A stretch of 64,000 nucleotides of DNA from CAYPTB01 sp964413535 (GTDB lineage: Bacteria; Planctomycetota; UBA1135; GCA-002686595), in the NCBI GenBank assembly GCA_964413535.1, contig CAYPTB010000049.1, forward strand, positions 12,638 through 76,637, read 5' to 3'. The translations under genes and the position numbers were made by a program. The notes below the pieces were generated by a model. It ran no database searches, had not been told where the DNA came from, and was given only the letters and a program-made list of their open reading frames with translations. This document shows, piece after piece, positions 25,649-33,609 of this stretch (position 1 is its first letter; each line of letters opens with the position of its first letter).

Positions 25649-28600
25649 ATGTGCGATCTCGATCGCGCGCGATCGCACGGGAAGTCATCCTTTCGTGGCC
25701 CTTACCGGGTCTTCGAAACCGTTCTCGTATGTCGTTCTAGAGACGTCGGCTTCAACGGCTCCCGGAGAACGATCCTGCACTTCGCGATCATCCTGCTCGG
25801 AACACTCGGCCTGGGTTCTTCGACCTACGACGACACGGAACGCGCCGTCCTCGGCGAACGTGTTCGTCCGCTCCTCGCGCGTTGCACGGAATGCCACGGA
25901 GCCGAGAAGGCGAAGAACGGCCTGCGACTGGATCGGCGCGAGTTCGCCCTGAGCGGCGGACACGCGGGCCCGGCGTTCGTTTCGGGTGACCCGGACGCGA
26001 GCGAGCTGATCCGACGCATCGAGGCCGACGACCCGCTCGACGTCATGCCGCCCTCCGGAAGGGTCGGTCTCGCGCGCGAAGAACGCTTGCTCCTGCGGAG
26101 CTGGATCGAAGTCGGCGCGCCATGGCCGAGCGGCCTCGTGCGCGCGGGTGCGCTCGCGGACGATGTAGAAACCTCCGAGGACGCGCTGCACTGGGCCTAT
26201 CGGCCCGTCGTTCGCCACGAGCCCCCCGACGTCGCTCCGGACGACCTAGCGCGCAATCCGATCGACGCCTTCGTCCTCGCGCGGTTGGCGCGAGAGGGGA
26301 TCCGGGCTTCGGACGAAGCTCCGCGTCACGTCCTCGTCCGGCGCCTGCACCAGGATCTGCTCGGTCTACCGCCCACGCCCGAAGCGGTGCAGGCGTTCGA
26401 GGAAGACCAGTCGCCCGACGCCTACGAGCGTCTGGTCGACGCGCTGCTCGCATCGCCGCACTTCGGCGAGCGATGGGCGCGACACTGGCTCGACCGCGCG
26501 CGCTACGCCGACTCCGACGGCTACGAGAAGGACAATCCGCGACCCAATGCGTGGATCTTCCGCGACTGGGTGATCGACGCGATCAACGCCGACCTCCCGT
26601 ACGACGAGTTCACGATCGAGCAGCTCGCCGGCGACCTGTTGCCCGAAGCGACCCCGAGCCAACGCATTGCCACGGCCTTCCACCGGCAGACTCTCACGAA
26701 CCGCGAAGGAGGAATCGACGAGGAGGAGTTCCGGGTGGCGGCCGTGCTCGACCGCGTCGACACGACGGGCTCGGTGTGGCTCGGCTTGACGGTCGGATGC
26801 GCCCAGTGTCACGACCACAAGTTCGACCGGTTCAGCCAAGAAGACTACTACCGGCTCTACGCCTTCTTCGACAACGCCGACGAAGTGGATCGCGCGTTGC
26901 CGCCGACATCGGGCCAGCGCGGACGGCCCGATCCTCTGGAGATCGCGAGGCTCGCGGAAGCCGATGCTTGGCGCGCGCAACGGGACGCGGCCGAGGCCGA
27001 GCTCGCCGCCGTCGCCTCGACCGTCGAAGGCGACTTCCTGCGCTGGGCCGAAGGCCTGCGCGCGACCTACGGGAAGATCGCCATTCGCGCTCGCGCGCCG
27101 GCGCTCGAGATCGCGCCGAGCGCAGCGACGTCCTCGGGCGAGACTCCGCTCGAGATCCTTCCCGACGGCTCGTTCCTGACCCAGGGCGCAAAGAAGCGGG
27201 GCGTCGACCGCTACACCGTGACCTTCCCGATGAAGCTCCAGAGTCTCACGGGCTTCGAGCTCGAGACACTGCGGCATCCGTCCCTGCCCCGCGGTGGACC
27301 GGGTCGCGGAGCCGAGGGCGAATTCGTCCTGTCGAATGCTCGCGTGGAAATCTCGGTCAGTCAGGGCAAGGGAAAGCCGGATGCTCGATTCAAGCTTCGG
27401 CCGGTCCGCGCGCGCTACTTCGGGCCCGAGACGAACGCCCCGGTCTCGACCGCGATCGACGACGACGAGAAGAGCGGATTCGGACCCGGCAGCCCGGGCG
27501 CCGAGAACACGATCCGCTTCTATTTGGACAAGCCGCTCGTCTACCAGGGAAGGTATGACCTCGGGATCCTCCTCACCACGGCGGCGGGCGGAGGCCGGAA
27601 CCTCGGGAGCTTCAGGGTTCGTCCCCTGACCGAACCCGATCCGTGGGGCGACCTCGCCGAGGAGGTGCGCCGACCTCTCTCCGTGCTCCTCGCTTCGCCG
27701 GAGGGCGACGATGCCGCGCTGGCGGAGCTGCGCGCAGTCTTCCACGGAGCGAACCCGATCACGAAGGGCGCGTTCGAGCGGCTCGCGGAGCTCGATGCAC
27801 GAGAGCCCGCGTCGCACCAAGTGGAAGTGGCCGTCCTGGCGGAGCGCGAGCACGCGCGGCGTACGAGCCACGTCCTCCTGCGCGGTGACTTCCTCCGACC
27901 GGGGAAGGCGGTCGAGCCGGACGTCCCCGCGACGCTCCCGCCGCTCGCGCCCCGCGTGCGGGGGCGCGAGCCCGATCGGCTGGATCTCGCCCGTTGGCTC
28001 GTCGATCCTACCCATCCGCTGACGTCGCGCGTGGCCGTCAACCAGATCTGGGAGCACCTGTTCGGAGAGGGGATCGTGCCCACGATCGACGACTTCGGCG
28101 TGCGCGGCGAGCCGCCGACGCACCCCGAGCTCCTCGACTGGCTGGCTTCCGAGTTCATCCGCTTGGACTGGAGCCGCAAGGCGCTCCTGCGCACGATCGT
28201 CACCTCCGCGACGTACCGCCGCGCGTCGGAGCACCGCACCGATCTCGTCGACGTCGATCCCGACAACCGCTTGCTGGCCCGTCAGAGCCGCCGGCGCCTC
28301 GACGCCGAGCTCGTGCGCGATCAGTTCCTGTCCGCGGCAAGCGTGCTCTCGGAGAAGATCGGCGGACCGAGCGTGTTCCCGCCCCTTCCCAATGGTTTCC
28401 TCGACGTGCGGAGCGCGTACGCGCTGCAGTGGGAAGTGAGCGAGGGCGAGGATCGCTACCGCCGGGGTCTGTACACCTTCGTCAAACGCACCGCGCCGCA
28501 CCCCACGCTCTCCGTCTTCGACTGTCCCTCGGCAAACCGGACGGCGGCATCGCGCCGCACCTCCAACACGCCGCTGCAGGCGCTCACCACGCTGAACAAC

Positions 28601-28903
28601 ACGGTGTTCCACGAGGCATCCCAGGCCTTCGCCGACCTGTTGCTCGAATGCGCTTCGAGCGACGAAGAGCGCTTGGACCAGGCCTTCCTGCGCACGGTGT
28701 CGCGAGTCCCGTCGGACGGGGAACGCGAACGTCTCCAAGACTTGCTCGCCGAGGCGAGCGACTGGTACCGCGAGCACCCTCTCGACGCGGAGAAGATGGC
28801 GCTGAGCGGGAGCATGCCGGACGTTCCGATTCACGAGCGCGCGGCTTGGGTCGCGACCGCGCGCGTGATCTTGAACCTCGACGAGAGTCTGACGCGCCAA
28901 TAG
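25649..28903 (+). CDS. PSD1 / cytochrome-c-like domain protein (DUF1549-DUF1553)
   Basis: Up to 1084 residues. A cytochrome-c-type haem motif 'CTECH' opens the planctomycete cytochrome domain ('RPLLARCTECHGAEKAKNGL'). DUF1549 follows ('FGERWARHWLDRARYADSDG', 'NRQ/ANREGGIDEEEFR', a second 'CAQCHDHKFD' motif), then a long middle domain, then DUF1553 ('RLDLARWLVDPTHPLTSRV', 'NTPLQALTTLNN'). Such proteins are exported and occur in large families in Planctomycetota, nearly always with a DUF1501 partner, as here (stop to start 15 bases). The start is doubtful: 25649 is the first GTG, but a CTG at about 25774 with GGAGA six bases upstream begins a better signal peptide ('LHFAIILLGTLGLGSS'). The role is probably oxidative polymer breakdown, unproven. 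Confidence 0.9.
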   Translation: MCDLDRARSHGKSSFRGPYRVFETVLVCRSRDVGFNGSRRTILHFAIILLGTLGLGSSTYDDTERAVLGERVRPLLARCTECHGAEKAKNGLRLDRREFALSGGHAGPAFVSGDPDASELIRRIEADDPLDVMPPSGRVGLAREERLLLRSWIEVGAPWPSGLVRAGALADDVETSEDALHWAYRPVVRHEPPDVAPDDLARNPIDAFVLARLAREGIRASDEAPRHVLVRRLHQDLLGLPPTPEAVQAFEEDQSPDAYERLVDALLASPHFGERWARHWLDRARYADSDGYEKDNPRPNAWIFRDWVIDAINADLPYDEFTIEQLAGDLLPEATPSQRIATAFHRQTLTNREGGIDEEEFRVAAVLDRVDTTGSVWLGLTVGCAQCHDHKFDRFSQEDYYRLYAFFDNADEVDRALPPTSGQRGRPDPLEIARLAEADAWRAQRDAAEAELAAVASTVEGDFLRWAEGLRATYGKIAIRARAPALEIAPSAATSSGETPLEILPDGSFLTQGAKKRGVDRYTVTFPMKLQSLTGFELETLRHPSLPRGGPGRGAEGEFVLSNARVEISVSQGKGKPDARFKLRPVRARYFGPETNAPVSTAIDDDEKSGFGPGSPGAENTIRFYLDKPLVYQGRYDLGILLTTAAGGGRNLGSFRVRPLTEPDPWGDLAEEVRRPLSVLLASPEGDDAALAELRAVFHGANPITKGAFERLAELDAREPASHQVEVAVLAEREHARRTSHVLLRGDFLRPGKAVEPDVPATLPPLAPRVRGREPDRLDLARWLVDPTHPLTSRVAVNQIWEHLFGEGIVPTIDDFGVRGEPPTHPELLDWLASEFIRLDWSRKALLRTIVTSATYRRASEHRTDLVDVDPDNRLLARQSRRRLDAELVRDQFLSAASVLSEKIGGPSVFPPLPNGFLDVRSAYALQWEVSEGEDRYRRGLYTFVKRTAPHPTLSVFDCPSANRTAASRRTSNTPLQALTTLNNTVFHEASQAFADLLLECASSDEERLDQAFLRTVSRVPSDGERERLQDLLAEASDWYREHPLDAEKMALSGSMPDVPIHERAAWVATARVILNLDESLTRQ

Positions 28904-28918
28904 CCGGTGCCGGCCGCC

Positions 28919-30439
28919 ATGACTCCCGAAGACCTGCGAGCGAGCTTCGAGCGCCGGGTCGCGCTCGATCGGCGCTCGTTCCTCTTGGGCTCGGCCAGCG
29001 GGCTCGGACTGGTCGCGCTCGGCTCCCTGCTGCGCGCGGACGGTCTCCTCGCTGACCGCGACGGCGAGCGGGCGCTCGGGGACGACGGCCTCCCGGATCC
29101 CACGCGCCCCCGCGCGCCGCACTTCGCCCCGCGCGCGAAGAGCTGCATCTTCTTGTTCATGGCGGGCGGGCCGAGCCAGTTCGACCTCTTCGATCCCAAG
29201 CCCAGGCTCGACCAGCTCGACGGCAGGCCGCTCCCCGCGAGTTTCGTCGAGAACGTGCGCTTCGCCTTCATCCAGAAGGAGACGGCGGTGCTCAAGGGAA
29301 CGGGTGTCCGCTTCGCCAAGCACGGCGCGTGCGGCATGGAGCTCTCGGACCTCGTTCCCAACATCGCGCGGCACGCCGACAAGCTGCTCCTCGTCCGTTC
29401 GATGCACACCGATCAGTTCAACCACCATCCCGCGCAACTCACGCTGCAGTGCGGCCGAGGGACCTTCGGCCTGCCGGCGTTCGGCTCGTGGGTCCTGTAC
29501 GGTCTGGGGAGCGAGCAGCGCGACCTGCCGGGCTACGTCGTGCTCACCGCCGGCGGCGGCTCGAGCGGCGGCTCCACGCTCTGGCAGAGCGGCTTCCTGC
29601 CGTCGACCTACGCCGGCGTTCCCTTCCGGAGCCAAGGCGACGCCGTGCTCGACCTCGAGAACCCGCCGGGGATTTCGCCAAGGATGCAGCGCGCGGGACT
29701 CGATGCCCTGCGCGACTTGAACCTCGCCCGCTATCACGAAGTCCTCGACCCGGAGATCGCGAGCCGCGTCGCGAACTACGAGCTCGCGTTCCGCATGCAG
29801 AGCGCCGCGGGCGACCTCATCGACCTCTCCAGCGAGCCTCGAGCCGTTCTCGACCTGTACGGCGTCGACCGCCAGGACCCGGAGATCGTGGCGGACCGCC
29901 CGGGCGGACCGGGTCAGTACCGCTCGTTCGCAGCGAGCTGTCTGCTCGCGCGCCGTCTCGTGCAGCGCGGGGTGCGCTTCGTCAACCTGATCCACTCCTC
30001 GTGGGACCACCATTCCAACCTCGACGTCGAGCTCGGCTTCAATGCGCGCATGGCCGACCAGCCGATCGCCGCGTTGCTCGAGGACCTCGAGCGCACCGGT
30101 CTCTTGGACGAGACCCTGGTCGTGTTCGCGGGCGAGTTCGGGCGGACCCCGCTGGGCGAGAATCGGCTGGGCGCCGAACCGAACACGGGCCGCGACCATC
30201 ATCCCGGCGCGTTCAGCATCTTCATGGCCGGCGGCGGGTTGAAGCGCGGGATGGTGCACGGCGCCACGGACGAGCTGGGCTGGGCGCCCGTCTCGGACCC
30301 CGTGCACGTGAACGACTTCCACGCGACGCTGCTCCACCTGTTCGGGCTCGACCACGAGCGCCTCACCTACCGCCACCAAGGCCGCGACTTCCGCCTGACG
30401 GACGTCGCCGGACGCGTGATCGACGACTGGATCGCGTGA
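28919..30439 (+). CDS. DUF1501 protein, Tat-type export signal
   Basis: 506 residues from the ATG at 28919 (a GTG at 28907 would add four). The N-terminus 'LDRRSFLLGSASGLGLVALG' resembles a twin-arginine signal. DUF1501 landmarks are 'FLFMAGGPSQFDLFDPKP', 'HPAQLTLQCGRGTFGLPAFG', 'GAVNLIHSSWDHH'-type text around residue 365, and 'FAGEFGRTPLGENRLG' with 'GRDHHPGAFSIFMAGGGLKR'. The family belongs to the alkaline-phosphatase/sulfatase-like superfamily, and the conserved His/Asp suggest metal binding. It forms a two-gene unit with the PSD1 gene. Confidence 0.92.
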   Translation: MTPEDLRASFERRVALDRRSFLLGSASGLGLVALGSLLRADGLLADRDGERALGDDGLPDPTRPRAPHFAPRAKSCIFLFMAGGPSQFDLFDPKPRLDQLDGRPLPASFVENVRFAFIQKETAVLKGTGVRFAKHGACGMELSDLVPNIARHADKLLLVRSMHTDQFNHHPAQLTLQCGRGTFGLPAFGSWVLYGLGSEQRDLPGYVVLTAGGGSSGGSTLWQSGFLPSTYAGVPFRSQGDAVLDLENPPGISPRMQRAGLDALRDLNLARYHEVLDPEIASRVANYELAFRMQSAAGDLIDLSSEPRAVLDLYGVDRQDPEIVADRPGGPGQYRSFAASCLLARRLVQRGVRFVNLIHSSWDHHSNLDVELGFNARMADQPIAALLEDLERTGLLDETLVVFAGEFGRTPLGENRLGAEPNTGRDHHPGAFSIFMAGGGLKRGMVHGATDELGWAPVSDPVHVNDFHATLLHLFGLDHERLTYRHQGRDFRLTDVAGRVIDDWIA

Positions 30440-30531
30440 GCGCGGATCCCGGCAATCCCCACCGCTCGGCCCGCGCTGCGAGCCCCGGCTTTCGGGACGG
30501 CCTTCGCGGTGCTAGAGTCGCCGCCTAGCCC

Positions 30532-30672
30532 CCCGGGTACGGAAGTGAGGTGCGATGCCTCCGCGGACCCGCCGCTGTGAGCGCTGACGAAAGTCCCAGA
30601 ACGAGCCACTGGCGCGCTGCGCTGGGAAGGCAGGACCGGTAGGACGACGCGCGAGCCAGAAGACGGCCCGGG
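30532..30672 (+). promoter_or_regulatory. Cobalamin (adenosylcobalamin-type) riboswitch
   Basis: The 5' leader of the gene at 30719 carries the conserved core in order: GGTGCGATGCCTCC near 30549, CCCGCCGCTGTGA at 30568-30580, AGTCC near 30592, GAGCCACTG at 30603-30611 closing to GGGAAGGC at 30624-30631, and the B12 box GAGCCAGAAGAC at 30653-30664. A P1 stem is formed by CCCGGGT (30532-30538) and GCCCGGG (30666-30672). The ribosome site GGAGG (30706-30710) lies 34 bases beyond, so control could act on translation or early termination. Binding of cobalamin is expected to lower expression of the downstream operon. Confidence 0.93.
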
Positions 30673-30718
30673 ACGGCCCGTTCGTTTCGTCCTCTCGGGT
30701 CCCACGGAGGCAAGCGTC

Positions 30719-31360
30719 ATGGCTCCCAACGTTCGATCGAGCACGCCGCCTGCGGCCGCTCGCGTCCCCGTTCACGATGCGCTCGCGAGCTCCGGCTCGT
30801 CCCAGCGCGTCACGCCCCGCGTCCTCGTGCTCACCGGCTTCGTCCTGGCCGCCGTCGCTGCGCGCCTGCTGCCGCATCCGCCGAACTTCACGCCCATCGG
30901 CGCAGTCGCGCTCTTTGCCGGCGCCACGTTCGCGGGCCGGCGCGCGGCTTTCGGCGTTCCGTTGCTCGCGATGCTCGTGAGCGACCTCGCTCTCGAGTGG
31001 ACGACCGGTGCCGGACTCCACGGATTCCTGCCCATCGTCTACGCGCTCTTCGCGGCGAGCGTGTGGGGCGGGCGGCGCTTCCTCGCCGAGGCGCGCGGAC
31101 CGCTGCGCGTCCTCGCAGCGTGCGGCGCATCCGCCACGCTCTTCTACCTCGTCTCGAACACGGCGGTCTGGGCGGGTCCGGGTGACTATCCGCACACGCT
31201 GGGGGGTCTGCTCCAGTCGCTGGGCGCGGCACTGCCGTTCTACCGCAACGATCTCCTCGGACACGTCGTCTTCTCCGCTGCGTTGTTCGGCGCGCTGGCG
31301 TGGTCCGAGCGACGCTTCCCCGCGCTGCTGCCGCGCGTCGTCACGAGCTCGGTGTCGTGA
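30719..31360 (+). CDS. B12-riboswitch-controlled integral membrane protein (DUF6580-like, S-component-like)
   Basis: 213 residues with a polar N-terminus of about 35 and then five to six membrane spans ('RVLVLTGFVLAAVAARLL', 'GAVALFAGATFAGRRAAFGV', 'PLLAMLVSDLALEWTT', 'LPIVYALFAASVWGGRRFL', and two more). The motif 'NFTPIGAVALFAG' and the small size recall substrate-binding S-components of ECF transporters, and I believe it matches the DUF6580 type. It is the first gene behind a cobalamin riboswitch. The likely role is uptake of a corrinoid, a corrinoid precursor or cobalt; no ECF ATPase genes are in the window. The next gene starts at its stop (GTGA). Confidence 0.8.
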   Translation: MAPNVRSSTPPAAARVPVHDALASSGSSQRVTPRVLVLTGFVLAAVAARLLPHPPNFTPIGAVALFAGATFAGRRAAFGVPLLAMLVSDLALEWTTGAGLHGFLPIVYALFAASVWGGRRFLAEARGPLRVLAACGASATLFYLVSNTAVWAGPGDYPHTLGGLLQSLGAALPFYRNDLLGHVVFSAALFGALAWSERRFPALLPRVVTSSVS

Positions 31361-32112
31361 AGGTGCGCGACAGGGATTCTCCGCCGCTACCGGCCGCGCG
31401 TGGAGCTCGGACGGTCGCGGACGGCCGGGACTGCGCGAAGCCGAAGGTCCTGCTCTCCTGGAGCTCGGGCAAGGACAGCGCGTGGGCGCTGCACGAGCTC
31501 CGGCTCGCGGACCAGGTCGACGTCGTCGGGCTGCTCACGACCGTCACGTCCGAGTACGATCGCGTGTCGATGCACGGCGTGCGCACGCAGCTCTTGCGCG
31601 CGCAGGCCGCGGCCGTCGGAATCGAGCTCGTCCCGGTGGAGATCCCCGCGGTCTGCACGAACGCCGACTACGAGGCGGCGATGGTCCGTGTGCTGGCGTA
31701 CGCCGTCGGACTCGGCGTGTCGGCGGTGGCCTTCGGGGACCTGTTCCTCGAGGATGTCCGCCGCTATCGCGAGGAACGGCTCGCCGGAACCGGCGTCCGG
31801 CCGCTCTTCCCGCTGTGGGGGCGCGACACGCGCGAGCTCGCGCGCGAGATGATCGACGGCGGGTGTCGCGCGTTGCTCGCGAGCGTCGATCCGCGGGCGT
31901 GCCCGGCGGAGTTCGCCGGCCGAGCCTTCGACAGCGCGCTCCTCGACGCCCTTCCGTCCGGCGTCGATCCGTGCGGCGAGCGGGGCGAATTCCACACCTT
32001 CGTCTGGGACGGACCCATGTTCGCGCACCCGGTCCCGGTGTGCGCCGGCGAGATCGTCGAGCGCGACGGTTTCGTCTTCGCGGACCTGCTCCCGGCCGAC
32101 GAGGCGCCATGA
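31357..32112 (+). CDS. PP-loop ATP pyrophosphatase of the diphthine-ammonia-ligase-like (Dph6/COG2102) family
   Basis: 251 residues from a GTG at 31357 that overlaps the previous stop. The PP-loop signature is 'LLSWSSGKDSAWALHEL', which adenylates a substrate; further family text is 'VDVVGLLTTVTSEYDRVSMH', 'GVRTQLLRAQAAAVGIEL' and 'AFGDLFLEDVRRYREERLAG', with the C-terminal 'CGERGEFHTFVWDGPMF'. Eukaryotic and archaeal members amidate diphthine on EF-2, which bacteria lack, so a different amidation or ligase reaction is expected here. Its place in a cobalamin-riboswitch operon suggests a corrinoid-related substrate (for example a side-chain amidation or salvage step); this is inference. Confidence 0.85.
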   Translation: MKVRDRDSPPLPAARGARTVADGRDCAKPKVLLSWSSGKDSAWALHELRLADQVDVVGLLTTVTSEYDRVSMHGVRTQLLRAQAAAVGIELVPVEIPAVCTNADYEAAMVRVLAYAVGLGVSAVAFGDLFLEDVRRYREERLAGTGVRPLFPLWGRDTRELAREMIDGGCRALLASVDPRACPAEFAGRAFDSALLDALPSGVDPCGERGEFHTFVWDGPMFAHPVPVCAGEIVERDGFVFADLLPADEAP

Positions 32113-32423
32113 AGTTGGACACCCTCGCGCGCTACTTCGAGCGCACCAAACGCACGAAGCTCTTCGTCGTCACGGACGCCTACGTCGTCGCAGGGCGCGC
32201 ATCGCGTCCGTCCGCGCCGAAGGGCGACGTCCTGCTCGTCGATTTCGCGCCCTTCGTCGCCTACTTCTTCGACGGCGGAGGCCTCGTTCGCGGAAGCGAG
32301 ACGTTCGGTCCGGTGCGGCTCGACGACGGCGTGCGCGTCACTCGCAGGCTGCAGACGCATCGCCGCCACGTCGCCGACAAGCAGATCCCCGAAGGCTACT
32401 TCGAGGCCTGCGAGGAGCTCTAG
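32109..32423 (+). CDS. Hypothetical protein, 104 aa, third gene of the B12 operon
   Basis: Starts with an ATG at 32109 that overlaps the PP-loop gene's stop (ATGA), so it is part of the riboswitch-controlled unit. It is soluble, with a basic N-terminus ('MKLDTLARYFERTKRTKLF') and a beta-rich middle ('GDVLLVDFAPFVAYFFDGG'). No metal-binding cysteines and no membrane segment are present. I do not recognise the family. Its strict coupling suggests that it acts with the PP-loop enzyme or the membrane protein. Confidence 0.7.
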   Translation: MKLDTLARYFERTKRTKLFVVTDAYVVAGRASRPSAPKGDVLLVDFAPFVAYFFDGGGLVRGSETFGPVRLDDGVRVTRRLQTHRRHVADKQIPEGYFEACEEL

Positions 32424-32497
32424 ACCACCTCGCACGGGGAGCGGATCCTGGTCGTATCGGCTGGACCGTGAGACACTCCGCTGCGGAGGACGATCCC

Positions 32498-32875
32498 ATG
32501 GGCGTCTACAACGAGAAGAAGCTCAAGCACCTCCTCGCGGACATCCCCGAGATCCCCGCGAAGTACACGCGCAAGAAGAAGCGTCCCCAGGAGGTCGCGC
32601 AGATCATCGAGCCGAATTGCACCGGCTGCGAGGTCTGCATTCCCTTCTGTCCGGTCGACTGCATCGAGGTCGAGCCCGCCGATGCGTATCCGAACCGCCA
32701 GATCCCGCCCGTCCGCATCCGCTACGACGAGTGCATCGGCTGCGTGATCTGCGTGCGCGTGTGCGAGAAGCTCGCCTGGGACGCGATCGTCATGCGAGCG
32801 ACCGACGAGATCGAGCGCGAGGAGGGGATCGAGATCGGCGAGCGCTTCCCACGCGGAGCGAGCGAACGTCCGTAG
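32498..32875 (+). CDS. Ferredoxin with two [4Fe-4S] clusters
   Basis: 125 residues from the ATG at 32498, which has GGAGG nine bases upstream. Two cluster motifs are visible: 'CTGCEVCIPFCPVDC' and 'CIGCVICVRVCEKLAWD', separated by about 35 residues that include a short insertion. The second motif has Lys where Pro is usual after the last Cys. The N-terminal 40 residues ('YNEKKLKHLLADIPEIPAKY') are an extra helical segment. It lies 75 bases behind the B12 operon on the same strand and may or may not be co-transcribed. It could supply electrons to a corrinoid- or Fe-S-dependent enzyme, which is speculation. Confidence 0.88.
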   Translation: MGVYNEKKLKHLLADIPEIPAKYTRKKKRPQEVAQIIEPNCTGCEVCIPFCPVDCIEVEPADAYPNRQIPPVRIRYDECIGCVICVRVCEKLAWDAIVMRATDEIEREEGIEIGERFPRGASERP

Positions 32876-32887
32876 CGGGGTGCGGCG

Positions 32888-33499
32888 CTACGACGACGTC
32901 AGTCCCACGAGCAAGAGCTCGCACGAGCTCGCCGCGCCGACGAGCTCCAGCTCTTCGCCGCCCGAGAGCCCGCGCAGCCACAGGCTGTCGCCGTGCTCGA
33001 GCTCGAACGGCTCCTCCTCGCCCGTCACGCGCGCGGCGAGCGCGCCCGCGAGCACGTACACGAACGCCTGCTGTGTGCGCAGCATCTCGCGCGCGCGGCG
33101 CGCGCCGAGCCGCAGCGCCTGAACGTCTCCGGTCGCGCGGCCGCGGCGCAGGATCACGCCGAAGTCGGCCACGGGGCCGGCCACGAGCTCCGCCGTCGTG
33201 GGCCAATCGCCGGAGAAACGATAGGGCTCGAGCCGCCGCAGGCGCGCGCGCGGCGCGTCGGCCCCATGCGCGAGGACGAGCCCCGCTCCACTCGTCACGG
33301 TCGAGATGCGCTCGCAACCTTGGAAGGGAGAGAAGGAGACGTTCGCTCCGATCTCGGCCGCCGACAGGCGCCAATCGAAGTCGCCGCCCTCGAAGGAGGC
33401 GGACGGGGGCCAGAGGGCGAGCTCGGTGGTTCGGCCGCACCCGTTCTTCCAGGAGACGCTCGGTCCTCCGGAGTGGCTCTGCTGCAAGACATGGTGCAT
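32888..33499 (-). CDS. HutD/Ves-like cupin protein
   Basis: 203 residues from the ATG at 33499. The HutD pattern is clear: 'VSWKNGCGRTTELALWPPSA', 'FDWRLSAAEIGANVSFSPFQ', 'GCERISTVTSGAGLVLAHG', 'PYRFSGDWPTTAELVAGPVA' (F-x-G-D) and 'DFGVILRRG'. HutD proteins are double-stranded beta-helix proteins of unknown biochemistry, often beside histidine-use genes or induced by cold (Ves). No hut gene is nearby. It converges on the ferredoxin gene with a 12-base gap. It is an isolated unit here. Confidence 0.88.
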   Translation of the reverse strand: MHHVLQQSHSGGPSVSWKNGCGRTTELALWPPSASFEGGDFDWRLSAAEIGANVSFSPFQGCERISTVTSGAGLVLAHGADAPRARLRRLEPYRFSGDWPTTAELVAGPVADFGVILRRGRATGDVQALRLGARRAREMLRTQQAFVYVLAGALAARVTGEEEPFELEHGDSLWLRGLSGGEELELVGAASSCELLLVGLTSS

Positions 33500-33609
33500 C
33501 GTCTTCTCGGGGACCCGAGCGGCGAGAGCCGAGGACCCGCGCAACAGGATAGGAAAGCGCCTCCGCTCAGACGGGATCGCGACGTCTCCATCGTCCGCTC
33601 CCGGTCGAC

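Noticed and set aside
26366..30379. Very long open frame (over 1300 codons) on the minus strand across PSD1 and DUF1501
   Set aside because: It is antisense to two clearly recognised genes and its translation is Arg/Ala/Glu-rich without any domain. Long shadow frames are expected at this GC content.
31357..32112. PP-loop protein considered as a true diphthine-ammonia ligase
   Set aside because: Diphthamide is an archaeal/eukaryotic modification, and the operon is under a cobalamin riboswitch.
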